In this document: in pieces, positions 27,682 to 36,604 of the stretch
How the letters are laid out: every line of letters starts with the position of its first letter
Position numbering within the stretch: position 1 is the stretch's first letter
NCBI GenBank assembly: GCA_024636295.1
Contig: JAGXHI010000061.1
Span: forward strand, 214,020 to 278,019
Length of the DNA stretch: 64,000 nt
Source of the DNA: Desulfuromonadales bacterium
Lineage (GTDB): Bacteria > Desulfobacterota > Desulfuromonadia > Desulfuromonadales > JAGXHI01
Reading direction: 5' to 3'
Position numbers and translations under genes: made by a program
The notes under the pieces: generated by a model
Told to the model about the DNA's origin: nothing
The model's input: only the letters and a program-made list of their open reading frames with translations
Databases searched by the model: none

Positions 27682-27709
27682 AAAAAAAGAAGGGCCAAAC
27701 TGGCCCTTC
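27682..27709 (-). terminator. Terminator of the oligopeptide operon
   Basis: GAAGGGCCA-AAC-TGGCCCTTC is a perfect 9-bp stem. On the minus strand it is followed by seven T (plus-strand A-run 27682-27688), so it terminates the opp operon that ends at 27794. Confidence 0.85.
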
Positions 27710-27793
27710 CTGAACTTTAACAGGTTGTTTCCTCCTTCAGCACTCTCAATTCCTCAAGTCATCCGGATGAACCCGGAAAACAATCAACAACGA

Positions 27794-28786
27794 TCACCCT
27801 GGATGATGACAGGACACGGTATGTTCCGGAGCCAACTCCCGCAAGGTCGGCGATTCTTTTGAACAGATTGAGGTGGCTTGGGGACATCTCGGGTGGAAAC
27901 TGCACCCGGACGGAGGATTGAGAGGGCTGGGGATTTCCCCTTGCAGGATGATATGCTCCCTCGTTGCCTCCAATTTAGGATTCGCGAAGGGAATGGCTGA
28001 AAGAAGAGCTTTTGTATACGGGTGCAGGGGAGAGCGATACAGGTCGTTTCTCGATGCGACTTCGACTATTTCACCTAGATACATGACAGCTATCCGGTCA
28101 CTTATGTGTCGAACGACCGCCAGATCGTGGGCGATAAAGAGATATGTAAGGTTGAATTGCTCCTGGAGATCTTCCAGAAGATTGATGATCTGCGCCTGGA
28201 TCGAGACGTCGAGGGCGGAAACAGGTTCATCGCAAACTATGAAAGACGGTTTGACAGCCAATGCCCTGGCGATTCCGATACGCTGCCTCTGTCCACCGCT
28301 GAACTCGTGGGGATACCGTTCACCCATGGCGGGATTGAGCCCTACCACGTTTAACAGTTCAGCCACCTGATTACGGTAATCGGCGGCATTCTCCGTCAAT
28401 TCATGTACGATCAGCGGTTCCCCGATGATGTCTCGAACTTTCATACGGGGATTGAGAGAACTGAACGGATCCTGAAATATCATCTGCATCCGCCCGCGCA
28501 GGGATCTGATTTCTTTTTTGGTTTTTCCAGTGACCTCGTTTCCCTCGAAGAAGATCTTGCCTCCCGTCGGCGCCTCCAAGTGAAGGATGGCCGATCCCGC
28601 CGTGGTCTTGCCGCTTCCGCTCTCGCCTACAAGACCCAAGGTCTTTCCCTTGGAGATCTGGAAGGAAACTCCGTCGACGGCCTTGACGTCACCGACTTTT
28701 CTCCGCAGAATGTTTTTTGAATATACGGGAAAATAAACGGATAAATCCTGAATATCGACCAAAGTATCGTGAGTGTTATTTAACAT
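27794..28786 (-). CDS. Oligopeptide ABC transporter ATP-binding protein, DppF/OppF type
   Basis: 330 aa. Walker [11 protein letters not shown]-loop [14 protein letters not shown], signature [15 protein letters not shown], Walker [15 protein letters not shown], switch His in AHDLAVV. The C-terminal oligopeptide ATPase extension has [18 protein letters not shown]. The track start (28888) lies deep in the upstream gene; ATG 28786 ([21 protein letters not shown]) gives the normal N-terminus and an 11-base overlap with DppD. Last gene of the operon; a terminator follows. Confidence 0.92.
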   Translation of the reverse strand: MLNNTHDTLVDIQDLSVYFPVYSKNILRRKVGDVKAVDGVSFQISKGKTLGLVGESGSGKTTAGSAILHLEAPTGGKIFFEGNEVTGKTKKEIRSLRGRMQMIFQDPFSSLNPRMKVRDIIGEPLIVHELTENAADYRNQVAELLNVVGLNPAMGERYPHEFSGGQRQRIGIARALAVKPSFIVCDEPVSALDVSIQAQIINLLEDLQEQFNLTYLFIAHDLAVVRHISDRIAVMYLGEIVEVASRNDLYRSPLHPYTKALLSAIPFANPKLEATREHIILQGEIPSPLNPPSGCSFHPRCPQATSICSKESPTLRELAPEHTVSCHHPG

Positions 28787-29747
28787 CGATCCAACACGCT
28801 TTCTCATGATTTCCGCTGACGGTTTCCAGTACCGGTGATTCCTTCCGGCACCTTTCGGTCGCAAAATCGCATCGAGGGTAAAAGGCACAACCCTCAGGCA
28901 CCTTCGAAAGATCTGGCGGCTGGCCCCTGACGGGAACCAATCTTGTTTTTACATCCTGGTCCAACTGGGGAACCGATTTCAGAAGACCAATCGTATAGGG
29001 GTGCCTGGGGTCATCGTAGATTTCGTGAGCCGTGCCTTTTTCGACGATGCGTCCGGCGTACATCACATTCACCCGGTCCGCGTAGCGGGCGACCACTCCC
29101 AGATTATGAGTAATAAGAATCAGAGCCGTGCCATATTCACGGGTAAGATTCTTCATTAGTTCCAAAAGTTGAGCCTGCACGGTCACATCCAGAGCAGTCG
29201 TCGGTTCATCGGCGATAATGAGCTTTGGATTGCAGCCAAGACCCATGGCGATCATGGCGCGCTGTCTCATTCCACCGCTGAATTGGTGCGGATAATCGTG
29301 AATCCTGCGTTCCGGGGCCGCAATATTGACTTTCCCGAGAAGATCCTTCGCTCTAAGAAGTCCCTTTTTCAGGGTTATGCCCTTGTGAACCTCCATGGGC
29401 TCGGAAATCTGACGCCCGATGGTAAGAGACGGGTTGAGAGAGGTCATCGGCTCCTGAAAAACCATGGCGATATCGTTCCCACGAATATCCCGGACCTCAT
29501 CTTCACTGATTTTCAAAAGATCCCGTCCTTGAAAAAAAATCTCACCACCGACGATTTTCCCCGGCGGATTCGGGATGAGCCTGAGAATGGACATGGCGGT
29601 TACGCTTTTCCCGCACCCGCTTTCGCCCACCAAGGCGAGGGTTTCCCCTTCATTCAGATCGAAAGAGACCCCGTCGACGGCTTTCACGATACTGTCGCGG
29701 GCAAAAAACTGGGTTTGTAGATTTCGTACTTTCAATAACTGCGGCAT
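28776..29747 (-). CDS. Oligopeptide ABC transporter ATP-binding protein, DppD/OppD type
   Basis: 323 aa. Walker [12 protein letters not shown]-loop [14 protein letters not shown], signature [15 protein letters not shown], Walker [15 protein letters not shown], switch His in THNLGVV. C-terminal cysteine region [19 protein letters not shown], seen in peptide-transporter ATPases. Pairs with the DppF-type gene, which overlaps its stop by 11 bases. A 13-bp hairpin lies between it and the upstream SBP gene, probably lowering expression relative to the SBP. Confidence 0.93.
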   Translation of the reverse strand: MPQLLKVRNLQTQFFARDSIVKAVDGVSFDLNEGETLALVGESGCGKSVTAMSILRLIPNPPGKIVGGEIFFQGRDLLKISEDEVRDIRGNDIAMVFQEPMTSLNPSLTIGRQISEPMEVHKGITLKKGLLRAKDLLGKVNIAAPERRIHDYPHQFSGGMRQRAMIAMGLGCNPKLIIADEPTTALDVTVQAQLLELMKNLTREYGTALILITHNLGVVARYADRVNVMYAGRIVEKGTAHEIYDDPRHPYTIGLLKSVPQLDQDVKTRLVPVRGQPPDLSKVPEGCAFYPRCDFATERCRKESPVLETVSGNHEKACWIDVK

Positions 29748-29783
29748 CGATGCAGCCTCTCATAATCAGAAAATATTGGGATT

Positions 29784-29814
29784 ACAGGGGGCGGCGGGAA
29801 GCGCCGCCCCCTGT
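29784..29814 (-). promoter_or_regulatory. Intercistronic hairpin between SBP and DppD genes
   Basis: ACAGGGGGCGGCG-GGAAG-CGCCGCCCCCTGT: perfect, very GC-rich 13-bp stem six bases past the SBP stop. No T-run on either strand. Stems of this kind protect the SBP part of ABC-transporter transcripts or cause partial termination. Confidence 0.65.
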
Positions 29815-29819
29815 AGTGT

Positions 29820-31523
29820 TTAATGGCCCATCTTTTTCTTCATTTCCTGATCAATCCAGATGTTTTTAATGACGCCCGCGGGGCGATGGGCGCCCGTGCG
29901 AATCTCGCCATGGTAGTTCTTGACCCAGGGCCACCATCCAACGTAGTAGTACGCCCCCGGGAGCCAGATCGCCGGCGCTTTAGCCATGGCGTAAACCGCA
30001 AGTTTTTTCATCTCGGCGAACCCTTCCTCCTGGCTCAGACTGGTGTCGCTGACCGTTTTGAAGAAGGTTTCATCGATGTGCTTGTCCGACATCATGTACG
30101 GATTCCAGGTCTGCCCGGTGACGAAGTTCTTCCGGATTGTGGCAAAGGGATTGCCGTGGTCATTGGAAAAGAAGTATCCGGGCCCATGGGTTTTTTTGAA
30201 CATCATACTCATATGGGAGGGATATTCCAGGGGTTCGAGTTCGAGAGTCACACCAATCTGGGCCAGATAGGCCACGACCATCGATTCCACATCCATGGTG
30301 CTCGTATTCGCCACCTGAGCCTTGAACGTGAAGCCGTTCGGGTATCCCGCCTCAGCAAGAAGCTTTTTCGCTTTTTCCGGATTATAGGAGAAGAGTTCCT
30401 GTGCCACCGGGGGAAGTTCATTGTAGGGGGTGTAAACTTCCTTGAAGGTGACGGGATAGGGATAATTAACCAGTTCCGCCTCTCCTTCAAACACGGAATC
30501 GATGATCTCCTGCTGATTTACGGCCAGATTCAGTGCGCGCCTCACCCGGACGTCGTCAAAGGGCTTTGTATCCATTCGCAACACCAGCATGTAGCCGTTG
30601 GTGTCAAGACGTTTCTTCCATTTGATATCGGGGGCGGATTTCTTTATGGATTCCATATCCGCCTTGGAGATGGTCATTGCAAGATCGACCTTGCCGGTGG
30701 TCAGCGCGGATGACCGGGTCTGGGGATCCTTGATGATCATCGCCTGCACCTTGTCGACGAAAGGAAGCTGATATTCCTTGCCGTCGATGGTTGCCTTGCC
30801 CCAATAATCCTTGTTTCTTTCATACGTGGTCGAATGTCCGGTTTTGTAATCGGTGAGCATGAAGGGGCCTGTCCCCGCCACGTTCTTCCAGTCCTGCGCT
30901 CCGGCTTTTTCCACTTCCGGAGGCTGGATGCCGTCGTAATAGCCCCAGCCGATACGGTACGCCCAATTGGCGTTCCATTCCTTTAGATGGGCAACGACGG
31001 TATGCTTGTCCTTTGCTTCCCACTTCTCGACAAAGGTGACGTAGGTCGGAATGGCTTTTCGGGCGTTGGTGATGCGGTTCATACTGTAAACCACGTCGTC
31101 CGCCACGAATTCACGCTTTTCCATGACCCCCGGTTTTTCCTGCCAGTATACGCCTTTTCGGAGGTGGAAAATCAGGGCGAGAGGATCCTTTTGCACCTCA
31201 TAACTTTCAACCAGTTCGCCCTTCATGACGCTCGGGGGAATCCATGCGCTGGCATGGAAAGGGTATTCATTCGTGCCCCGGGGGCCCTTGTCGAGATCGC
31301 CCTCGAAAAGGTGTTCATAAAAAAGGCCGGTATCGTTACCGTGTTTCCACACCCAGGCCTCGTTATCCCAGGAAATAGGGTTCAACATGGCGACCACGTC
31401 CAGAATGGTCAATGTTCCGCCGTACTGCGGTTCTTCCGCTGTGGAAAAGGTTGCGCTGCCGAACAACAGTGAGAACATCATGATGAATGAAAGCATTGTC
31501 AGACCAACTGATTTTCTTGCCAT
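29820..31523 (-). CDS. Oligopeptide ABC transporter substrate-binding protein (SBP family 5)
   Basis: 567 aa periplasmic protein. Signal peptide MARKSVGLTMLSFIMMFSLL... with cleavage near ATFSTAEE; no lipobox, unlike the 18.7 kb SBP. SBP_bac_5 features: YGGTLTILDVVAMLNPISWDNE, GVYWQEKPGVMEKREFVADDVVYSM, VAGTGPFMLTDY, RVRRALNLAVNQQEII. It has inserts with many aromatic residues (YYYVGWWPWVKNYHGE). SD AAGGAG. Third in the operon after the two permeases, an order seen in some peptide importers. Substrate not predictable from sequence. Confidence 0.92.
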   Translation of the reverse strand: MARKSVGLTMLSFIMMFSLLFGSATFSTAEEPQYGGTLTILDVVAMLNPISWDNEAWVWKHGNDTGLFYEHLFEGDLDKGPRGTNEYPFHASAWIPPSVMKGELVESYEVQKDPLALIFHLRKGVYWQEKPGVMEKREFVADDVVYSMNRITNARKAIPTYVTFVEKWEAKDKHTVVAHLKEWNANWAYRIGWGYYDGIQPPEVEKAGAQDWKNVAGTGPFMLTDYKTGHSTTYERNKDYWGKATIDGKEYQLPFVDKVQAMIIKDPQTRSSALTTGKVDLAMTISKADMESIKKSAPDIKWKKRLDTNGYMLVLRMDTKPFDDVRVRRALNLAVNQQEIIDSVFEGEAELVNYPYPVTFKEVYTPYNELPPVAQELFSYNPEKAKKLLAEAGYPNGFTFKAQVANTSTMDVESMVVAYLAQIGVTLELEPLEYPSHMSMMFKKTHGPGYFFSNDHGNPFATIRKNFVTGQTWNPYMMSDKHIDETFFKTVSDTSLSQEEGFAEMKKLAVYAMAKAPAIWLPGAYYYVGWWPWVKNYHGEIRTGAHRPAGVIKNIWIDQEMKKKMGH

Positions 31524-31676
31524 TTCTGTTCTCCTTCGCTTGATGTGGAATGTCTTCGAAATAAGGCATTATCGGTAGTTCTCCGCAAACCCCCTTTCTA
31601 AAGGTATTGTGCCGATAGCCGCTCATTCGAAAGCGGTTTCTGAGCTTTTAGTGGAAGCCGGGTAAGGTTTGGTCGT

Positions 31677-32651
31677 TTATTTTTTTCCGGAATAACTTCC
31701 AAGACCTCCCCTGAGCCTCGGATCGAGGAGGTCTCGTGCCGCGTCCCCGAAAATGTTGACGCCATAAACCACAATTGTCAGGGCGAGGCCGGGGAAAAGG
31801 GCCAGATGAGGGGCCTTTAGCATGAATGCTCGACCGGCGCCGCTGAGCATCCCTCCCCAGCTTGGAGCGGGTGCGGGAATGCCTAGCCCGAGAAAGCTCA
31901 AAGTGGCTTCGGAGAGAATTACCGCCGCGATGCGTGTCGTGAATATGACAATAATGGGCGCCATGATGTTCGGCAGGATGTGCCGGACGAGAATTCTGGG
32001 AACGGAAGCCCCGATCGAATCCGCCGCCCGTATGTACATGTTCTCCTTGGTGGACATGGTCGCCCCCCGGATGATTCGGGAGCCGCCGATGCCGTACTGG
32101 ATTCCGAGGATAATGATGATTGTCCACATCCCCGGGCCGAAAACGGAAACGAAAACGATCAGCATCACCAGCGCAGGAAAAATCATCCATGCATCCACGA
32201 GCCTCTGGATGTACATGTCGAATTTGCCGCCGATAAATCCCGATGTGACTCCGATGAAAACAGAGATTATAGTGGAAAGTGTCGTGGCAGCCAGTCCGAC
32301 GATGACGGAAAGACGCGCGCCGTAAATGATACGGCTGAGCATGTCGCGACCCAGCTGATCCGTCCCCATGAGGTGCTCCAGGGACGGCATCTTCAGTCGG
32401 TTCAAGGGGCTCATCTCATTGAAGCCGAAAGGCGCCAGAACATCTGCAAATATGCCGGTCAGAAGGAGGATCAGAACAATAATCCCGCCGAAGGCCCCGA
32501 GGGGTTTCTCCCGGAAGAGACGTATGAAGAAATCAGCAGTAAACCCTCGGGCTTTGGGCACGACTGTATTGTTGGGTCCTTCCTCTGTCTGGAGGGAAGA
32601 GGCTGCTGCCGCATCTCGACTGTGAGTCGCACTTGTTGTACCGTCCGTCAT
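31677..32651 (-). CDS. Oligopeptide ABC transporter permease, DppC type
   Basis: 324 aa. Starts at ATG 32651 (MTDGTTSATHSRDAA) with AGGGAT upstream; the track start at 32702 adds 17 residues without an SD. A long polar N-terminus (about 55 residues) precedes the first helix. LMGTDQLGRDMLSRIIYGARLSVIVG marks the DppC type. The EAA loop is RAADSIGASVPRILVRHILPNIMAPI. Ends with ARDLLDPRLRG. Second gene of the operon, 104 bases after DppB. Confidence 0.92.
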   Translation of the reverse strand: MTDGTTSATHSRDAAAASSLQTEEGPNNTVVPKARGFTADFFIRLFREKPLGAFGGIIVLILLLTGIFADVLAPFGFNEMSPLNRLKMPSLEHLMGTDQLGRDMLSRIIYGARLSVIVGLAATTLSTIISVFIGVTSGFIGGKFDMYIQRLVDAWMIFPALVMLIVFVSVFGPGMWTIIIILGIQYGIGGSRIIRGATMSTKENMYIRAADSIGASVPRILVRHILPNIMAPIIVIFTTRIAAVILSEATLSFLGLGIPAPAPSWGGMLSGAGRAFMLKAPHLALFPGLALTIVVYGVNIFGDAARDLLDPRLRGGLGSYSGKK

Positions 32652-32755
32652 AAAAGATCCCTTGTCGCTGTTGTGGTCTACCGTTACGAAATTCTCCCGC
32701 ATTGTTTCGCCAGTGAAATTTCACTTATGTTGCGGAAAAGACGTTAAAGCCGAGT

Positions 32756-33712
32756 TTATTTGTGCCGAACCTTGGGATCGAGCCATCCGTAGCTCATATC
32801 GACCATCAAATTGACGAACAACACCACCAATCCGATGAATAGCATGACTCCGGCAATAATGGGATAATCCCGCTGGTTTACAGCTTCCAGCATGAGAAGT
32901 CCCATGCCCGGCAGAACAAAAATCTGCTCAATCACAATCGTGCCACCCACCAGGATCGGGACCTGAAGGCCGATCAGAGTGACTACCGGAATAAGTGAGT
33001 TTTTCAAAGCATGTCGCAGGATGACCACTTTTTCCTTCAGACCCTTGGCCCACGCGGTCCGAATATAATCCTGCCTGAGGACTTCGAGCATCATGGCCCG
33101 GGTCATTCTCATCGTCACCCCGGCCAGGGCGAATCCCAGAACTGTTCCGGGAACGAGAAATGTCTTCAGGTTCCCGATAGGATCTTCGCTGAAAGGGACC
33201 AGCTTGATGGAGGGAGACCATCCCCACCAGGATGCCGGATAGACCATGATCATGGTGCCGAGCCAGAAGGCGGGAATGGCCATCCCCAGAATGGCCACGG
33301 TCCGGCCGATGTAGTCTCCGATTGTGTCCTGGCGAATGGCCGAATAAATACCAATGGGCAGGGCCAGAAGGAGCCCTATGGTGAGGGCGATCAGCCCGAG
33401 TTCGAAAGTGACCGGCGCCCTGGCCAGAATTTCGTCCGCGACGGCCGTGCCTTTCCAGAGGGAATCACCAAAATCGCCATGGAGAGCTATTTTCCCCAAC
33501 CAGGCGCCGAACTGAATATAAATAGGCTTGTCGAGGCCCATGGCCTTTTCCAGGGTGGCTCGGGTGACTTCCGCGTCACCGATATCATGTTGAGACACCA
33601 TCATGTCGATGACGTCCCCGGGGACGAGCCGGATCAGGGAGAAAACGATAAAAGAGGCGATGATCAGGGTGGGGATAATGGTCAGAAGTCGTCGAAGGAT
33701 ATACGCATACAT
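32756..33712 (-). CDS. Oligopeptide ABC transporter permease, DppB type
   Basis: 318 aa, six helices. N-terminus MYAYILRRLLTIIPTLIIASFIVFSLIRLVPGD is diagnostic. EAA loop TAWAKGLKEKVVILRHALKNSLIPVVTLIG. C-terminal MSYGWLDPKVRHK. First gene of the five-gene operon reading DppB-DppC-SBP-DppD-DppF; its promoter must lie in the 726-base gap shared with the divergent LarA gene. Confidence 0.94.
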   Translation of the reverse strand: MYAYILRRLLTIIPTLIIASFIVFSLIRLVPGDVIDMMVSQHDIGDAEVTRATLEKAMGLDKPIYIQFGAWLGKIALHGDFGDSLWKGTAVADEILARAPVTFELGLIALTIGLLLALPIGIYSAIRQDTIGDYIGRTVAILGMAIPAFWLGTMIMVYPASWWGWSPSIKLVPFSEDPIGNLKTFLVPGTVLGFALAGVTMRMTRAMMLEVLRQDYIRTAWAKGLKEKVVILRHALKNSLIPVVTLIGLQVPILVGGTIVIEQIFVLPGMGLLMLEAVNQRDYPIIAGVMLFIGLVVLFVNLMVDMSYGWLDPKVRHK

Positions 33713-34438
33713 AAACCCGCTCCGTTCATTAAATCTGTTGCGGAAGTAATTTGGCCTTCACGGTGAAGTGCATTCAGTGTTGAGCTGATCCCATTTATAT
33801 TTATTTTAGGGACTGGCTGCATGGAAAGTCAAGCTAAATAAAACAGGGTTATGCGATTTGTATCATGTATGGGATTTGTGTTAAGTTTTTGTTTCTGAAA
33901 AGAAATCATTGTCAAATAGGACAAGCGCTTGTTGTGGTAGCTGCCATGTGTTTGGTCAGAAATCAAAAATATATAAATAAAACAGTAATTTGCTGCGATT
34001 CAAAGATGGCTCAAGGTGACTCTGTCGCTGATCGGGTTGAGGGAAAGGTTTGTGGCCATCGAAAACGGCAGGCACTTTAATTGGATATTTTTAGCCGGTG
34101 AACACCCGATATCCCGTGATATCGATATATGGTAAAATAATTTAATACGATGTTTGTGTTTCGCCTGGCGATATATGATGGTGGGATTACGCGTGACAAA
34201 GCACTGGATGGCTGGAGCGAATTTTACCGGTGATCAGTTTCGGTCCTGCTGAAGAGCCCTGGAGTCAAACTTTTTGAAATTGACAGAAGACGAGAGGCTG
34301 GTGTAACAGTGTTTGCAGCAACATCATTCAGGCCTCGTCTTGTTGAGAATTGAACCCCATGATGTCTTTTGAGTCATTCCCCGCATTTGCCGGATGACAT
34401 GGAAGGTGTCCGAGAACGTTCATCGGAGGTAAATAATT
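33713..34438. other. Long divergent control region between opp and larA-like genes
   Basis: 726 AT-rich bases. The track ORF 33865-34080 (71 aa) has no recognisable domain and no SD; I do not call it a gene. Notable items are CAAGCGCTTG, a 10-bp palindrome at about 33923, and the interrupted palindrome at 34107-34124 listed next. An AT-rich stretch (GGTAAAATAATTTAAT, about 34131) could be a promoter -10 area. A GGAGG SD for the LarA gene ends at 34429. The base composition differs from the flanking genes. Confidence 0.5.
34107..34124. promoter_or_regulatory. Candidate operator palindrome upstream of the larA-like gene
   Basis: CGATATC-CCGT-GATATCG, a perfect 7-bp inverted repeat with four-base spacer, next to an AT-rich tract that could hold a promoter. 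Size and symmetry fit a dimeric repressor site. No regulator gene is nearby and no second copy was seen, so this is only a candidate. Confidence 0.35.
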
Positions 34439-35671
34439 ATGCGCATCAGTCTGCCCCGGCGGCTTTGGTATGGAAATTCGACACTCGAAATCGATTTGCC
34501 CGAGTCCTGGAATGTGGAAATCGGCAAAATGAAAGGAGCGGACGCTCAAGCACTGAGCATCGAACAGATGCGAAAAGCCATCCTGAACCCCATCGGCTCG
34601 GCCCGTCTTCGGGATCTTGCGGAAGGAAAAAAGACGGCTGTTATAGTGTTCGACGATATGACCCGTCCCACCCGCCCCTATGAAATAGCTCCTCTAATTA
34701 TCGAGGAACTCCATGCAGGGGGGATCCGTGATGAAGACATTACCTTCGTCTGCGCATTGGGAACGCATGGGGCACTTACGCAGAATGAGTTTCGCAAGAA
34801 GCTCGGCCCCCTGGTTGAATCTTACAGGGTATTCAATCACAACATTTATGAAAACTGCGTCGAGATGGGAACGACGAGTCGCGGAACCCGAGTGATGATC
34901 AACCGGGAGGTGGCCGAGGCCGACCTCAAGATCGGGATCTCCTGCGTAACGGCCCACCCCCAGACAGGTTTCTCCGGTGGGGGCAAGCTGGTTCTGCCCG
35001 GAATTTCCCACATCGACAGCGTCACCAATTATCATCTGAATGTCGCGGCCATGGAACCCAAATCTCTCGGAATGGGCAAATTCCACAACAACATCATGCG
35101 CAAGGAAATATCGGAGGCGGCGGAGCTCGTGGGGATGAGCTTTATGGTAAACGTTCTGTTCAACGGCAGGGGCGATGCCGCGGCTGTCTTTGCGGGGGAC
35201 CTGGAGGCATCCCATGCCTCGGCGGTGGAAATGGCCATCGACCATTACGACACCGAGCCCGCTCCCTCCAACAAGGATCTGGCCATCGCCAATACCTTCG
35301 TCAAAGCCAACGAAATGACGATCGGCGTCTACAGCGCCATTCTTGCCCTGAAGGAATTCCAGGGCACGGCGGTGGTCATCGCCGATTCTCCCGAGGGACA
35401 GGCGATTCATTACCTCCTCGGCAGGTGGGGGCGGAATTACGGAGGAAGGCAGTATCCGGTGACCCAGGTGCCCGACTCTTTGAACCTTATTGTCCTGGCT
35501 CCCCATTATGACAAGACGTTTGGCGATTGGTTCGCGAATCCCGAACGAATCACCTGGACACGGTCCTGGGAGGAAACCCTGGAGCTTCTGGAACGTGATT
35601 TCGGACCCGGCAGCGAAGTTGCCGTGATTCCTAACGCCTCTATGCAGTACCGCAGGCCGAAATCCGGCTGA
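34439..35671 (+). CDS. LarA-family nickel-pincer racemase/epimerase (DUF2088)
   Basis: 410 aa, cytosolic. LarA homologues racemise 2-hydroxy acids such as lactate or malate with the nickel-pincer nucleotide cofactor. Visible marks: VIVFDDMTRPTRPYEIAP (DxTRP loop), CALGTHGALTQNEF (GTH with a catalytic-type His), SCVTAHPQTGFSGGGKLVLPGI (His, then the FSGGxK segment whose Lys binds the cofactor), and NYH. The cofactor genes larB, larC and larE are not in the window. GGAGG nine bases before the ATG. The TRAP transporter genes downstream suggest that its substrate is an imported hydroxy acid. Exact substrate unknown, so no symbol. Confidence 0.85.
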   Translation: MRISLPRRLWYGNSTLEIDLPESWNVEIGKMKGADAQALSIEQMRKAILNPIGSARLRDLAEGKKTAVIVFDDMTRPTRPYEIAPLIIEELHAGGIRDEDITFVCALGTHGALTQNEFRKKLGPLVESYRVFNHNIYENCVEMGTTSRGTRVMINREVAEADLKIGISCVTAHPQTGFSGGGKLVLPGISHIDSVTNYHLNVAAMEPKSLGMGKFHNNIMRKEISEAAELVGMSFMVNVLFNGRGDAAAVFAGDLEASHASAVEMAIDHYDTEPAPSNKDLAIANTFVKANEMTIGVYSAILALKEFQGTAVVIADSPEGQAIHYLLGRWGRNYGGRQYPVTQVPDSLNLIVLAPHYDKTFGDWFANPERITWTRSWEETLELLERDFGPGSEVAVIPNASMQYRRPKSG

Positions 35672-36061
35672 GACAGACAAATCAGCGGATGTCCGCCCGA
35701 TTTAAATGTGATAAATATTGTTTTGTATGAACCAGAAAAAAAATCATAGGGCTTCTCTCGGGAGCATTGACATTCAGGCAAGAAGAATGATAACAATGTT
35801 CGGAAATTTGAGGATTCCCAAAACAAGGATTCTCAAGAGCCAGTTTTTTTCCGAAATCAACGCCTGATAAGGGTAACGATTTTGCCGCGAAAATGGCTCC
35901 GCCGCACCGAAAACATCAGGCGCACCCGCCTTTTAAAAACGTAAAATCGACAATCAGCGTAAGGAAGGGGGGTCCGGATCGTCAGAGAATTCGTTTCAGT
36001 GCCGGATTTTGCTCGCAGGAATGAAAGGCTGCACCAATATGAAAGCAAGGAGGAATGTTTT
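35672..36061. other. Gap before the TRAP operon
   Basis: 390 bases. Track ORFs on both strands here are unsupported. It holds a possible sigma-70 promoter (next entry) and the SD of the dctQ-like gene (AAGGAGG, 36047-36053). No terminator was found for the larA-like gene, so read-through into the TRAP genes is possible. Confidence 0.45.
35767..35796 (+). promoter_or_regulatory. Possible sigma-70 promoter for the TRAP operon
   Basis: Consensus TTGACA at 35767-35772. A weak -10, GATAAC at 16-base or TAACAA at 18-base spacing, follows. It lies about 270 bases before dctQ. The -35 is perfect but the -10 is poor. Confidence 0.3.
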
Positions 36062-36604
36062 GTGGAATTTCTAAAGCGGCTTACAAGGTTAATCGATGTG
36101 ATCAACGAATGGGTGGGAAAATCTCTCGCATATCTGATACTGCCCATTTTCGTTCTGATGATGGTGGAGGTCTTCCGGCGCTACGTCCTCAATTCACCCA
36201 CTGTTTGGGGAACTGAACTGACCCAGATGATGTTTGCCGTTTATGTCATCCTTTCCGGCGGATATATCCTGTCGGTAGGAGGGCACGTCAACGTCGATAT
36301 CATCACCTCCAGGGCCTCTGCCCGGACTCGTGCCATACTCGACATCTTCACCTCCAGTCTGTTTTTCCTTTTCGTCGGCTTTCTGTTTTATTACGGTGGT
36401 TCGCTGGCAATGGAATCCGTCCGAATAATGGAAACTTCCCAGTCCGCGTGGGATGTGCCTATTTATCCTATTAAATTGATGATTCCGGTCGGCGCCGGGC
36501 TCCTCCTGCTGCAGGGATTTGCAAAGCTTTTGCGTGATATTCTTCTGGCCGTCACGGGCGAGGATGTACTGGGCGGCCATGTTCAGGAAAGGGAGACGGT
36601 ATGA
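36062..36604 (+). CDS. TRAP transporter small permease, DctQ type
   Basis: 180 aa with four membrane helices (first about 17-35, LAYLILPIFVLMMVEVFRRY). PTVWGTELTQMMFAVYVILSGGYILSVGGHVNVDI is the DctQ signature. The track begins at 35999; I use GTG 36062 (MEFLKRLTRLIDVINEW) because AAGGAGG lies eight bases upstream and no SD supports the longer form. Overlaps dctM by ATGA. Confidence 0.92.
   Translation: MEFLKRLTRLIDVINEWVGKSLAYLILPIFVLMMVEVFRRYVLNSPTVWGTELTQMMFAVYVILSGGYILSVGGHVNVDIITSRASARTRAILDIFTSSLFFLFVGFLFYYGGSLAMESVRIMETSQSAWDVPIYPIKLMIPVGAGLLLLQGFAKLLRDILLAVTGEDVLGGHVQERETV

Noticed and set aside
33865-34080. 71-aa ORF in the opp/larA gap
   Set aside because: No SD, no domain, atypical composition; AT-rich non-coding sequence is more likely.
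34694-35680. 328-aa minus-strand ORF antisense to the larA-like gene
   Set aside because: The plus strand encodes the LarA motifs; the antisense product has no family features.
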